NCBI GenBank assembly: GCA_036488725.1
Contig: DASXHD010000010.1
Coordinates: forward strand, 1 to 64,000
Reading direction: 5' to 3'
Source: DASXHD01 sp036488725
GTDB taxonomy: Bacteria > Myxococcota_A > Polyangia > Polyangiales > Polyangiaceae
Length of the DNA: 64,000 nt
Positions 17,627 through 26,838 of this stretch are shown here, piece after piece. The position numbers were made by a program, and so were the translations under genes. Under the pieces are notes generated by a model that did no database searches, had not been told where the DNA came from, and was given only the letters and a program-made list of their open reading frames with translations. Numbering within the stretch: position 1 is the first letter of the stretch; every line of letters begins with the position of its first letter.

Positions 17627-19092
17627 GCGTTTTCGCCTTGTTTTTGAAGCGAAATGATCGCTGACGGTGGCGGCCCGCCGTAACGCTTCGGCCCTTCGGC
17701 CGACCACGTGCGGAGCTCGGCGACCGCTTTGCCGTCTTGCACTTTGATGACGAGGTGCGTGCGCGGCGCGCTCCCCTCTTCGGGCTCTTCTTCGGCCCAC
17801 GCCCCCACGTTGATGTAACGCGCGGCGCCGTCGGAGAGCGTTTTTTCGAGCGGCGCGTGCGTGTGCCCCATGACGACGAACGCGGCGGGCAAGAGACGCG
17901 CGAGCTGGCTCGCGCGATCGGCCATTTGTTCCGCGGGGTCGAGCTGGCGCTGCTTGGCCAAGTAGCGATGGCCGAGGATCCAGCCGAGCGCGATCGACGC
18001 GCTCGCGAAGAAGAAGTGTCCCGAGCGGAAGCCGAGCACGCCGGTGACGACGAGGGCCATCGCGCAGAGGAGCGCGAGGGCGAGACGATCGAGCAGAACG
18101 CTCGCGAGGATGCCGCGGATCGATCGCGTGATCGGCGGGGACTGCAGCGCGGCGAGCGCGCGAATGCGCTCTTTGCCGATGCGCGTCGCCTCGGCGAGGA
18201 GGGCCATGCGGCGCTCGTGCTCGGCGCGGAGCGCGCGCGCCGCTTCGTTCCAGTGCGCGCGGCGAAGTCGAAAGAGCACGATGACCGCCTCGGCGAAGCG
18301 CATCGCGAGACGCGCCATGCCGCGGAGGCCGAGACGCGCGCCAAAGAGGAAATAGTCGATCGCGCCCTTCGTCTCGTGCCCGGCTTCACGCAGGCCCGCG
18401 GTCGGACGCACGACGTAACGAAGGAGCACGTCGCAGAAGCCGCGCGCGACGCGTCGCGGGTCGAGCGGCGAGAGCGGCGCCATGATGAAGTCGGTCGCGC
18501 AGAACGGATCGTACTGGTGACCGTGCTCGATGTACGCGACGCCGTTCCAGTAGAAAAACCACGGATTGAACTCGATGCGCTCGCAGAACGCTTGCGCGTC
18601 GAGCTCGGCGTGCTCGTCGGTGCGCTCGGCCGCGGCGAGGAGCAGCGCGCGAAAATCGGTCTGCACGTCTTCCCAGTGGAACTCGACGTCGTGGTTGCCG
18701 TGCACGACCGTGAGCGCGTGGCCGCGCGCGACCATCGAGCCGAGCGCTTCGAACACGTCCGGATGGCGCTTGGCGACGCGACGGAGCTTCGCGCGTGCGT
18801 GGTCGGAGGAGTTGCCGAGACCGTGCTCGCGCTCTTCTTCGTCGAGCGTCGTCGCGAGCGAATCGCTCGGCTCGGCGTCGACCGACATGCCGATGAAATC
18901 GATGAAGTCGCCGGCGATGACGACGCGCCATCGATCCGCTCCCTCCGGCGCTTCGCGATAGTGATCGAGGAAACGAACGAGATCGCGGTCGATGCACGCC
19001 GAACGGCGAATGTGCGTCACCGGACGATCGTTCAGATCGCTTCCGAGATGAACGTCGGAGAAGACCAGGAGACTTTCACGCAAGTCGTCCAC
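17617..19092 (-). CDS. Calcineurin-like metallophosphoesterase with membrane segments
   Basis: The 491-residue protein has the full metallophosphoesterase motif set: SDVHLG near residue 13, GDFIDFIG near 61, GNHDVEFHW near 131, an EHGHQYDPF block around 210, and GHTHAPLE near 405. These bind two metal ions for phosphoester cleavage. A cluster of Arg/Ala-rich helices (260-310) and two hydrophobic segments (about 325-370) are inserted before the last motif, so the enzyme is probably membrane-attached. The substrate is unknown. The start is GTG 19092 with GAGG just upstream. Confidence 0.88.
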   Translation of the reverse strand: MDDLRESLLVFSDVHLGSDLNDRPVTHIRRSACIDRDLVRFLDHYREAPEGADRWRVVIAGDFIDFIGMSVDAEPSDSLATTLDEEEREHGLGNSSDHARAKLRRVAKRHPDVFEALGSMVARGHALTVVHGNHDVEFHWEDVQTDFRALLLAAAERTDEHAELDAQAFCERIEFNPWFFYWNGVAYIEHGHQYDPFCATDFIMAPLSPLDPRRVARGFCDVLLRYVVRPTAGLREAGHETKGAIDYFLFGARLGLRGMARLAMRFAEAVIVLFRLRRAHWNEAARALRAEHERRMALLAEATRIGKERIRALAALQSPPITRSIRGILASVLLDRLALALLCAMALVVTGVLGFRSGHFFFASASIALGWILGHRYLAKQRQLDPAEQMADRASQLARLLPAAFVVMGHTHAPLEKTLSDGAARYINVGAWAEEEPEEGSAPRTHLVIKVQDGKAVAELRTWSAEGPKRYGGPPPSAIISLQKQGENAAS

Positions 19093-19175
19093 GACCTCAT
19101 GATGAGTCCGGATTCACCCGCGCGCACGTCAGAACCTCGTCATTTCTGCATGAAATTTCGCCGCGGACCGAAGCG

Positions 19176-19706
19176 TCACGAGCGATGCAAACCGAACCAC
19201 ACGAGAGCGATCGGCGCGCGACCGGGTCGCTTGAGGCAAGCCGGTCCGAGGAAGATTCCGGGGCCGACCTCGCGGAGCTCGTCGTGAATCGCGCCGCGAT
19301 AATCGAGGACGATGCACGGGTGACCGTCGATCGCCGAAATGCCGTAGCGCGTCGAGAATGGCGCGGCGTGACGCGTGCCGGCGAGGCGAACGCGGTTGTC
19401 GCCTTTCCCGCGCTCGCCGTCGCTCGACGCGAAGCGCTTGCCGGCCCAGGGAAAAAGGCGGCTCTTCGAGATCGCCGCGAGGGCGCTGAAAAAGCGGCCG
19501 TGGCGAAGGCGACGAATCGCAAGCATGCGGCCGTCGAGATCGCCGTCGAGCGCGACGAGCGACGCCGGCACGCTGCCGCCGGCATAGACGCCGCGAAGCT
19601 CTTGGGCCGTGAGGAGCGCGAGATCGTCGAGCGATCGAATGAGGTCGTGCCGCGCGGCGTGCGTCTGTCCGTTTTTGCGACCGTGATGCGATGCGTCGGC
19701 GCTCAT
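19176..19706 (-). CDS. Hypothetical protein, possible GXWXG/DUF4334-like ligand-binding fold
   Basis: The 176-residue soluble protein, from ATG 19706, begins MSADASHHGRK. An N-terminal segment has SLDDLALLTAQELRGVYAGG, and the body has FPWAGKRF, NRVRLAG, a GHPCIVLDYRG strand and GPGIFLGPACL. The order is reminiscent of GXWXG/DUF4334 proteins, which have a lipocalin-like barrel, but I cannot confirm it. It lies 12 bp downstream of the GH92 gene on the same strand, so it is probably the last gene of that operon. Confidence 0.6.
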   Translation of the reverse strand: MSADASHHGRKNGQTHAARHDLIRSLDDLALLTAQELRGVYAGGSVPASLVALDGDLDGRMLAIRRLRHGRFFSALAAISKSRLFPWAGKRFASSDGERGKGDNRVRLAGTRHAAPFSTRYGISAIDGHPCIVLDYRGAIHDELREVGPGIFLGPACLKRPGRAPIALVWFGLHRS

Positions 19707-19718
19707 GGCCCGCAATGT

Positions 19719-22010
19719 TCACTCGGTCATGTCGAAGTGCAAGGTCGCTCCGAGGAGATCCGCGTGGCGAATCGTCGACGTGACGGACGCGCCGTTCAAC
19801 GTGATCGCCGTGGGAAAACGCGACAGCTTGCTCGCGGCCGGTGCGTCGATCGTGATCGTACCGTTCGGAACCGCGAGGGTCGCGTGTGGGATGAGCGGGC
19901 TGCCGAGCACGTACGTGTCGCTCCCCGCGATTGGATAGAAACCGAGCGAGGCGAAAAGGTAGTACGCGCTCATCGTGCCGCTGTCGTCGTTGCCGGGTAG
20001 GCCCGCGGGGCCTTCGTCGTAATTGGCGAGCGTCGCCCAGCGGAGCCATCGGCCGGCGCGCTCATGATCGCCCGCGAGCCCGAACATCCAGCCGCTGATG
20101 AGGTCCGGCTCGTTCGACGGCCAATAATACGGATTCGGAAACGCGAGCGACTTGCCGGTGCACGCGTAGCGCGTGAAGAGCTGCTCGACGCGTCCGAGGA
20201 GCACGGGGCGCGTCATCGTCGATTCGAGGCCGGGCTCGTCGAACGGAACCATGAAGTCGTACTGCCACGCGGTGCCCTCGGTGTAAGCGCCGCCCATCGC
20301 GGTCGGAATCACCGATTGCATCGCGCCCGCTTTGTCCTTCGGAAAGAGGAAGTGCGACGTCGGATCGTAGAGCGCGCGCCACGCGCCCTTCGAGCGCGCG
20401 TCGAACGTCGTCGCGTCGTCTGCGTGACCGGCGGCGGCCGCCCAATTCGCGAGGGCGGCGTCGGCCGATGCGTACTCGAGCGTTTTGGATGCCGAGTCGC
20501 CGCCGAAGTCGGTCGGGATGTATCCCAACGTCACCCAATCGGCGACGTCGTCGCGTCCGCCTTTCGGAAGCTGGGTCGTCGCTTGGGTCTTGGCGAGCGC
20601 GTAGCCCGCGCCCGTGTCCCAGCCGGTGATGCCCTTCACGAACGTGTCGGCGAGGACGATCGTCGCGCCGTCGCCGATCATGCCGCCCGATTCGCCCGTG
20701 CCGATCGGCCAGCGCGGCAAGAATCCGGCGTCTTTTCCCATCTGCACGAGGCTCGCCGCGAGGTCGGCGGCGTCCTCCGGATAGAGCAACGTGACGAGCG
20801 GATGGAGCGTTCGGTACGTGTCCCAGAGCGAAAAGTCGGTGAAATAGCGGAAAGTTGCATGATGCACGTTTCCGTCGATGCCGCGGTAGCTCCCGTCGAC
20901 GTCGCTCGCGACGGTCGGCATCAGCGCCGTGTGATAGAGCGCCGTGTAGAAGACGCGTCGGTCGTGCTCGCCGCGCGTCGAGATGCGCGCGCGCTCGAGG
21001 CGCGATTCCCACGCGGCGTCGGCGGCGGTGCGCGCGGCGTCGAACGTCGTCTCCTCGGCGGCGAGGTTCGCTTGCGCGTGCGTGACGTCGACGAACGAGA
21101 CGCCGACGTGCGCCTCGACCACCGCGTCGCTCGACACGTCGAAATGCAAATACGCGCCGACGTCGTCTCCCGCTTGCGTCGTCGACGAGTCGGTCAGCGC
21201 GCCGTCGAGGTACGTGCCGTAGGTCGTGAAGGGCTTGGTGAAGTGCGCGAAGAAGTAGAGGTCCATGCCGCCGAAGGCGCTCGAGTACTCGCCCTTCACG
21301 TGCGCGAAGCCGCTCACCGTTTGCGCGGCCGGATCGATCGTGACGCTGCCCGCGGTGACCGACGTGTCGTCGGACAAAAGATGGCCCGCGTCGACGATGA
21401 CGGTCGCGTCGCTGCCGCTCGGAAACGTGTAGCGATGAAAGCCGACGTGCGTCGTCGCGGTGAGCTCGACTTTGATGTTCGTGTCGTCGAGGGTGACGGC
21501 GTAATAGCCGGGCGCGGCCGATTCGGTCGAATGCGAGAAGTGCGAGCCGTGCCCGCGCGGCGCGGATTTGTCGGGCGACATGCCGATCGTCGGCATCAGC
21601 GCGGTTCCGCCGTAGTCGGCGATGCCCGCGCCGTGCAGATGAAAATGGCTGAAGCCGTCGATCGTGTCGTCGGTGTACGTGTAGCCGGAGCAGTGCAAGA
21701 ACGATGCGGCCGCGTGATTCTGCGACGTGTCCGGGCCGACGCGCACCATGCCGAGCGGTGCTTGCGCGCCCGGATACGTCGTGCCGACGCCCCAGCCGAC
21801 GCCGCCGGTGCCGATGAACGGATCGACCCATTGCGTGAGCGGGAGCGGCGCGTCGGTCGCTGCGACGTTCGAGTCGTCGGCGGTGCCGTCGAGCGGATCG
21901 CATTCGACGTCGTCTCCATCGACGCCCACGACGTCCGGCGGAGGCGGCGGAGTCGACGAGCACGCCAGAGCGACCGCGAACAAAACAAGGAAGTGCGCCG
22001 AGCGAGACAT
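19719..22010 (-). CDS. GH92 alpha-mannosidase-like lipoprotein
   Basis: ATG 22010 gives a lipoprotein signal MSRSAHFLVLFAVALAC (763 residues); an in-frame ATG at 22028 is the alternative. The body matches glycoside hydrolase family 92 (exo-acting alpha-mannosidases, calcium-dependent, inverting): VDPFIGTGG at the start of the domain, YPGAQAPLGMVRVGPDT, a GYTYTDDTIDGFSHFHLHGAG block, SLWDTYRTLHPL, and the C-terminal NDDSGTMSAYYLFASLGFYPI with the conserved Asp. It would trim mannose from glycans at the cell surface, fitting a predator or saprophyte. It is 30 bp downstream of the PEGA-like gene on the same strand. Confidence 0.93.
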   Translation of the reverse strand: MSRSAHFLVLFAVALACSSTPPPPPDVVGVDGDDVECDPLDGTADDSNVAATDAPLPLTQWVDPFIGTGGVGWGVGTTYPGAQAPLGMVRVGPDTSQNHAAASFLHCSGYTYTDDTIDGFSHFHLHGAGIADYGGTALMPTIGMSPDKSAPRGHGSHFSHSTESAAPGYYAVTLDDTNIKVELTATTHVGFHRYTFPSGSDATVIVDAGHLLSDDTSVTAGSVTIDPAAQTVSGFAHVKGEYSSAFGGMDLYFFAHFTKPFTTYGTYLDGALTDSSTTQAGDDVGAYLHFDVSSDAVVEAHVGVSFVDVTHAQANLAAEETTFDAARTAADAAWESRLERARISTRGEHDRRVFYTALYHTALMPTVASDVDGSYRGIDGNVHHATFRYFTDFSLWDTYRTLHPLVTLLYPEDAADLAASLVQMGKDAGFLPRWPIGTGESGGMIGDGATIVLADTFVKGITGWDTGAGYALAKTQATTQLPKGGRDDVADWVTLGYIPTDFGGDSASKTLEYASADAALANWAAAAGHADDATTFDARSKGAWRALYDPTSHFLFPKDKAGAMQSVIPTAMGGAYTEGTAWQYDFMVPFDEPGLESTMTRPVLLGRVEQLFTRYACTGKSLAFPNPYYWPSNEPDLISGWMFGLAGDHERAGRWLRWATLANYDEGPAGLPGNDDSGTMSAYYLFASLGFYPIAGSDTYVLGSPLIPHATLAVPNGTITIDAPAASKLSRFPTAITLNGASVTSTIRHADLLGATLHFDMTE

Positions 22011-22040
22011 CCCTTCCGAGAATAGCATCGGCGCGCCCCG

Positions 22041-22736
22041 TCAACGCGCCGTCGCGTACAAAACGATCGCGACGAGCGTGCCGACGATCGCGCATGAAAG
22101 CGCGACGTCCGCGCCGATCAAGAGGTCGGTCCGCGTCTGGTCCCACGCCGCCGCGTCGGCTGGGTGAGGCGCCTGCGCCGCGGGCGCGAAAAGCGGCGGC
22201 GGCGAGATCGTCTGCGACCACGCCCACAAGCCCGCGGCCGTCGCCAGCGCGAGGGCGGAGCCGCCCCCGATCGCGATGACGCTCGCGGGCATGCGCGGCG
22301 GCGCGGGTCGAATGAGCGTGAGCCAGACGTGGTGCGTCTCGCGCTCGGAGAGAACGACGCGCTGCTGCGCCGAGTGGTCGCCGAGCTCCGCGCGAATCAG
22401 GTGAGAGCCCGGGTCGAGCCCGAGCGGTGCGCCTTGCGCGCGCGGCCCACCGTCGACGAGCACGACCGCTTCGGGAATCGGACGGCCCGCCGGGTCGCTC
22501 ACGGTGACGCTCACCGTCGGTATCGACGACTCGAGCTGCGCGCGCGTCGCCGCGCACACGTCGGCGATCGCGTCGCAGTCGGTGCACGACCGCATCGCGC
22601 GGAGCGCCTCGTGGAGCTCGCCGCGCGCGTGGAGCTGCCGCGCGTCCTCGAGCGTCCGCGCGCACGACGCGGTGTCGGCGTTGGCGGGCGAGCATACGAA
22701 GAGGAGCGCGAACGAAACGATCAGGGCGCGCCGCAA
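22041..22736 (-). CDS. Exported PEGA-like protein with C-terminal membrane segments
   Basis: The 231-residue product has a signal peptide (RRALIVSFALLFVCSPANA), a short Cys-containing helical segment (TASCARTLEDARQLHARG, then a CTDC pair), and a beta domain (VSVTVSDPAGRPIPEAVVLVDG) like PEGA or carboxypeptidase-regulatory domains. Two hydrophobic stretches follow, near 150-170 and 205-225. The start codon is TTG at 22736; no better in-frame start is present. Myxobacteria encode many such proteins of unknown role. It heads the run leading to GH92. Confidence 0.68.
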   Translation of the reverse strand: MRRALIVSFALLFVCSPANADTASCARTLEDARQLHARGELHEALRAMRSCTDCDAIADVCAATRAQLESSIPTVSVTVSDPAGRPIPEAVVLVDGGPRAQGAPLGLDPGSHLIRAELGDHSAQQRVVLSERETHHVWLTLIRPAPPRMPASVIAIGGGSALALATAAGLWAWSQTISPPPLFAPAAQAPHPADAAAWDQTRTDLLIGADVALSCAIVGTLVAIVLYATAR

Positions 22737-22818
22737 GGCACGATCACGGCAAGAGAAGAATTAAGCACGCGCTCAAGTTAGCATTTCGGTATGCGCTTGG
22801 CTTCTGCGCGCACCGCGA

Positions 22819-24327
22819 TCACTTCTCGGTTCGAATCAGCTTGCCCGTCGCGTCGCGGATTTCGATCGGGCCCCAGCCGAGCGCCTTCAGATCTTTTTTC
22901 AACTTGGACCAATCGCCGACGACCACGGCGCGCGTGTGGTCGCGCGAGAGACGCGCGGCGGCGAGCGTTTTGATCGCTGCGGGCGTCACCGCGTGGATGC
23001 CGTCGGCGATTTTGTCGAGGGCGTCGTCGCCGAGCTTGTAGACGGGGATGGACGCGATGAGCACGCCGGTCGCTCGCGCGGTCTCCATTTCGAGCGGGAG
23101 ATGACGGAGGTAGCGCGCCTTCCACGCGTCGAGCTCCTCGGCGGGCGGCGCCTCGCGGCCGAGCGCGTCGAGCTGCTTGTCGATTTCGCCGAGCACGGCG
23201 GCGGTCTTGTCGATGGGGACGCTCGAATCCCAGTAAAAAGAGCCTTCCGCGCGACGCTCTTCGTAATGCGTCCCGCCGGTGAACGACGACGCGTCGCGCT
23301 CGACGAGCGCGTGCGTCAGACGGCTCGTGCGGTGCGCGCCGAGCAGCTCGTGGATCAGCGTCATCGCGTAAACGTCGGGCGACGACTGCGACGGCGCGAG
23401 GCCGCCGAAAGTGATTTGCGATTGCGGCGAGCCGGGACGGTCGACCACGACGAGCCGCGGACCGGTACGCCACGTGATCGGCGCAACCGCAGTCGGCGCC
23501 GCGACGGCGTGCGCGCTCCACGCTCCGAAGAGACGCTCGACGTGTTCGACGAGCGGCCGTTCGACGGAGCCGGCGAGAATGATCGTCGCGTACTGCGGGT
23601 TGATGATCTCTTGGTAGACGCGCAGCACCTCGGCGCGGTCGACGTTCGGCGTTCCGTCGAGCACCGTCGACGGGCGCGCGTACACGTGATTGTTACCGTA
23701 GAGCACGTCCTCGAGCACGTCGTAGCCGACGTTCGACGGCGACTCGCGCGCGGTCTGCCCTTGCTCGACGAGCTGCAAGAGCTCGAAGCCGAGCGTCAGC
23801 TGATCGAAGCTCGCGTGCTGGACGACGTCGGCCATCACGTCGAGACACGGGCGCACGTCATCGTCCGGCATCGTGAGGTCGATCATGACGGCGTCCGGCC
23901 ACACGTAGGGCGCCCACGCGGCGAAACGTTTTTCGAACACGCGGCGGAGCGCGTGCGCGTCGTACGTCGGCGTGCCGCCGAACAGCGAATTGACCATCAG
24001 CCGCGCGACCGCGGGGCGCTCGGTCGGAAACGACGACGGCCCTTGGAAGACGAGACGCATCGCGAACATGCCGCCGCCGGTGTTCGCGGTGATGAGCTTC
24101 ATGCCGTTGCCGAGATGCGACACGTGGAGGCGCGGCATCTGGAGCGGCGCCTCGGGTCCGAGCGCCGGCGCGTGCTCGCGAAAGTGCGGATCGACCGCGG
24201 CGACCGAAGCGGAAGGCGCGGCGGATGCGGACGGCGCGACGGACGCGGACGGCGCGGGCTTGGGCGGCACCGGTTTCGGCGGGGACCCGCACGCGATCGC
24301 GAGCGCGAGGAGCGCGAGCTTCTTCAT
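22819..24327 (-). CDS. M16 peptidase-like lipoprotein, no zinc motif
   Basis: This 502-residue protein starts MKKLALLALAIAC (lipobox AIAC) and has a Pro/Ala/Ser linker rich in SASVAPSAS repeats. The M16 (pitrilysin-like) fold is shown by the N-terminal strand order MKLITANTGGGMFAMRLVFQG and the C-terminal half around TWRTGPRLVVVDRPGSPQSQITFGG. The HxxEH zinc motif that should follow the first strands is absent (ERPAVARLMVNSLFGG). In known M16B pairs such a subunit is the non-catalytic partner. Its start overlaps the native stop of the preceding M16 gene (AATGAAG), so the two were translated as a coupled pair. Confidence 0.86.
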   Translation of the reverse strand: MKKLALLALAIACGSPPKPVPPKPAPSASVAPSASAAPSASVAAVDPHFREHAPALGPEAPLQMPRLHVSHLGNGMKLITANTGGGMFAMRLVFQGPSSFPTERPAVARLMVNSLFGGTPTYDAHALRRVFEKRFAAWAPYVWPDAVMIDLTMPDDDVRPCLDVMADVVQHASFDQLTLGFELLQLVEQGQTARESPSNVGYDVLEDVLYGNNHVYARPSTVLDGTPNVDRAEVLRVYQEIINPQYATIILAGSVERPLVEHVERLFGAWSAHAVAAPTAVAPITWRTGPRLVVVDRPGSPQSQITFGGLAPSQSSPDVYAMTLIHELLGAHRTSRLTHALVERDASSFTGGTHYEERRAEGSFYWDSSVPIDKTAAVLGEIDKQLDALGREAPPAEELDAWKARYLRHLPLEMETARATGVLIASIPVYKLGDDALDKIADGIHAVTPAAIKTLAAARLSRDHTRAVVVGDWSKLKKDLKALGWGPIEIRDATGKLIRTEK

Positions 24328-25689
24328 TTCACTTTCCGCGAGACGAGCTGACCGGAGACCGGCGCGGTCTTGCTCGGCAACGACGAACGTGACGACGCGC
24401 CTGTCGAGCGGCAGATACGTTCTCGCCGCGTCTTGCACGCGCTGCCCGTCGGTCTCGTAACGATGCATGTCGCGCTGCCAATAATCGGCGTCGCCCGCGC
24501 GAATCGCCCAGAGCGAAAACTGACGCGCGCGATGAAGCGACGCCTCCATCTCGAGCGTCGGCCCCATGAGCGACGACGAGAGCCCGCCTTCCATGTCGTC
24601 GCTGTCGGGCGTGTGCGACGTTTGAAGCATCCTCAAGATGTCGTCGATCGCGTCCGCCGCTTCTTGCGCCGTGTGCTTCGGCGTCACCGTGGCGACGATC
24701 GTGAAATTGCTGCCGCGACGATGCGGATTTTCGTGCACCGAGATTTCGCCGACGAGCCTCTTCTTCGTGATCAAATCCCAGCTCAAATAGGCGATGCGGT
24801 AGCCGTGGAGGATGTTGGAGAAGACGTCGAGCTCGGCGTCGCCCGGCGCGAACTCCGGCGGCGCGAGCCACGTCATCTTGACGACGGGCCGCTCGACGCG
24901 CGCGGCGATCTCGAGACGCACTTGATTCTTGAGCGGCGGAATCGGCGCGGCGGTGTCGGCCGGCGCGGTGCCGCCTGCGATCGGACCGAACCATTTGTTC
25001 GCGAGCGCGACGACGTCGTCCGACTTCACGTCGCCCGAGACCGAGAGCACGGCGTTCGACGGGAGATAATATTTGTCGAAGAACGCATCGAGCTCCGCCG
25101 CGCCGAGACCCGCGAGGCCTGCCGCGTCGTTCGCGCGCGGAACGTGCCGATAAGGATGGCCGGCCGGATAGAGCTCGGTCGGCACGAGCTCGCTGGCGAG
25201 CCCCATCGGCGAGTTCGCGACCTTCTGCCCGCGCTCGGTCGCGAGGAGCTGCACCATGTGCCCGATCGCAGCGTCGTCGACGGCGTGCTCGAAGAAGCCC
25301 ATCTGGTCGCTCAAGATCCAAAATACCGTTTCGACCGCGTTCGACGGCACCTCCGCGTAGAGCACCGTGTCGTCGACGTTCGTCTCGTAGCCCGACGTTC
25401 CGCCGACGCGATCGATCGCTTCGTCGAAACCATTCTCCGGGACGTGCTCGGTCTTTTTCGCCATGAGACGCATGACGATCTCGTTCATGCCGTTGCGATT
25501 TTCGGGATCGTTGCCCGTGCCGACTGCGTAACGAATCGCGACCGAGACGAGCGGCAGCCGGTGGTTTTCGTCGATCACCACGCGAAGGCCGTTCGCGAGC
25601 TTGGTCTGCACGATGGCGCCTTCGGTCGCGCGCGCACGTCCTGCGAAAAAGAGGATGAACGCCGCGATCAGAAACCAGAGGTGGCGCAT
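24324..25689 (-). CDS. M16 peptidase-like protein with apparent +1 frameshift near its 3' end, no zinc motif
   Basis: From ATG 25689 (MRHLWFLIAAFILFFAG, a signal peptide) the reading frame covers an M16-type protein: GLRVVIDENHRLPLVSVAI, then YYLPSNAVLSVSGDV, typical of the fold. The zinc motif is replaced: where HxxEH is expected the sequence reads EIVMR (in GMNEIVMRLMAKKTEH), so it should be catalytically dead. Around 24378-24386 the frame changes. The starting frame runs on through VVAEQDRAGLRSARL into the downstream gene, whereas the +1 frame ends TAPVSGQLVSRKVK and stops at 24324-24326 in a classic ATGA overlap. The 1366-nt length (3n+1) fits one extra base. It may be a sequencing error, a real mutation or a fusion. 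Confidence 0.75.
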
Positions 25690-25715
25690 CGGGCGCGCAT
25701 TCTGCCACAAAGATC

Positions 25716-26837
25716 TCAGCCGAGCGCGACGCCGAGAAGACGGCCGATCCCGTACGTGACGCCGGCCGTCGCGAGCCCGATGAGGAGCTGCCGCGCGCCC
25801 GAGCGAACCGCCGACTTGCCGGTGATGACCGAGATCGCGACGCCGACGAGGAAGAGCGCGAGCCCGCTCACCGCGACGCTCGCGATCATCGCGGGCGGAC
25901 CGTGCGTGACAACCCACGGAACGAGCGGAAGCGCGGCGCCGAACGCGAAGAGCAAAAACGACGAGCCGCCCGCGGTCCACGGCGAGCCGCCCATTTCGGC
26001 CGGATCGAGGCCGAGCTCTTCGCGCGCGAGCACGTCGAGCGCGGACTTCGGATCTTCGATGAGACGCGCCGCGATTTCTTTGGCTTCCTCTTTCGGCAGG
26101 CCGCGCGTTTCGTAAATGAGCTGCAGCTCCTCGCGCTCTTCGTCGGGCGAGTGCTCGATCTCGTCGGCCTCGACGCGGAGCTCTCGCTCGGCGAGCTCGC
26201 GCGAGCTCGTGACCGAAATCCACTCGCCGAACGCCATCGAAAACGCGCCCGCGACGAGACCGGCGAGACCGGCGACGAGCACCGCGCGTCCGGGCGACGC
26301 GCCGGCGACGCCCATGATGAGCGCGAGGTTCGAGCAGAGCCCGTCGTTCGCGCCGAGCACCGCCGCCCGAAGCGCGTTGCCCGAAGCGCGCCGGTGCCGC
26401 CCTTCGACGCGCGCGACCTCGCCGCCGGCGCCGGTCGTCGAGCGCGAAACCAAAATCGATCGCAAGACGCGCGCGTGCGATCGCTCTTGCGCGACCATCT
26501 TCGTGTTCTTCGTCTCGGGCTGCCCGAGGTACACGTTGCGGTCTTGGTATTCGCGCGTCGCGACCGTCGGCAAGATGATCTCCGCGCCGAACCGCCGCGC
26601 GGCCCACGAGAGCACGCGCGCGCGCCAGCTCGGTTTGCGCGGTGGAACCGGCGCGTTCGCGCCCTTCAGCCTCTCTTCCCAAAACGCGGCGTGCTTCTCC
26701 TCCATCGCCGCGAGCTCGCGATAGACGCGCGCGACGCCCTCGTCGGGCTCGGCCGCCGCCATCGCGCGGTACTGCGCGGCGCTGTCGATCTCGTCTTGGA
26801 AATTCTGCCGATACCGCTGAACTGCGTCGTCGCTCAC
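25716..26837 (-). CDS. mbfA: MbfA-like protein: ferritin-like domain fused to VIT1/CCC1 transporter
   Basis: The 373-residue protein has an N-terminal ferritin-like four-helix domain with metal ligands in DEIDSAAQYRAMA, EMEEKHAAFWEE and the later ERSHARVL. It is followed by a VIT1/CCC1-type membrane domain (ALRAAVLGANDGLCSNLALI, FSMAFGEWISV, EREELQLIYETRG, and C-terminal hydrophobic helices). This is the architecture of membrane-bound ferritin A, an iron (and manganese) exporter known from alpha-proteobacteria. It would protect against iron overload. It starts one base after the stop of the upstream lipoprotein gene and ends 26 bp before the first M16 gene. Confidence 0.88.
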   Translation of the reverse strand: MSDDAVQRYRQNFQDEIDSAAQYRAMAAAEPDEGVARVYRELAAMEEKHAAFWEERLKGANAPVPPRKPSWRARVLSWAARRFGAEIILPTVATREYQDRNVYLGQPETKNTKMVAQERSHARVLRSILVSRSTTGAGGEVARVEGRHRRASGNALRAAVLGANDGLCSNLALIMGVAGASPGRAVLVAGLAGLVAGAFSMAFGEWISVTSSRELAERELRVEADEIEHSPDEEREELQLIYETRGLPKEEAKEIAARLIEDPKSALDVLAREELGLDPAEMGGSPWTAGGSSFLLFAFGAALPLVPWVVTHGPPAMIASVAVSGLALFLVGVAISVITGKSAVRSGARQLLIGLATAGVTYGIGRLLGVALG

Positions 26838-26838
26838 G

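Noticed and set aside
24372..24390. Programmed ribosomal frameshift in the first M16 gene
   Set aside because: No slippery heptamer or stimulatory hairpin is evident; an indel or sequencing error is simpler.
25690..26682. N-terminal extension of the M16 frame upstream of 25689
   Set aside because: It overlaps the MbfA-like gene in another frame, is Arg-rich, and would place the M16 signal peptide in the middle of the protein.
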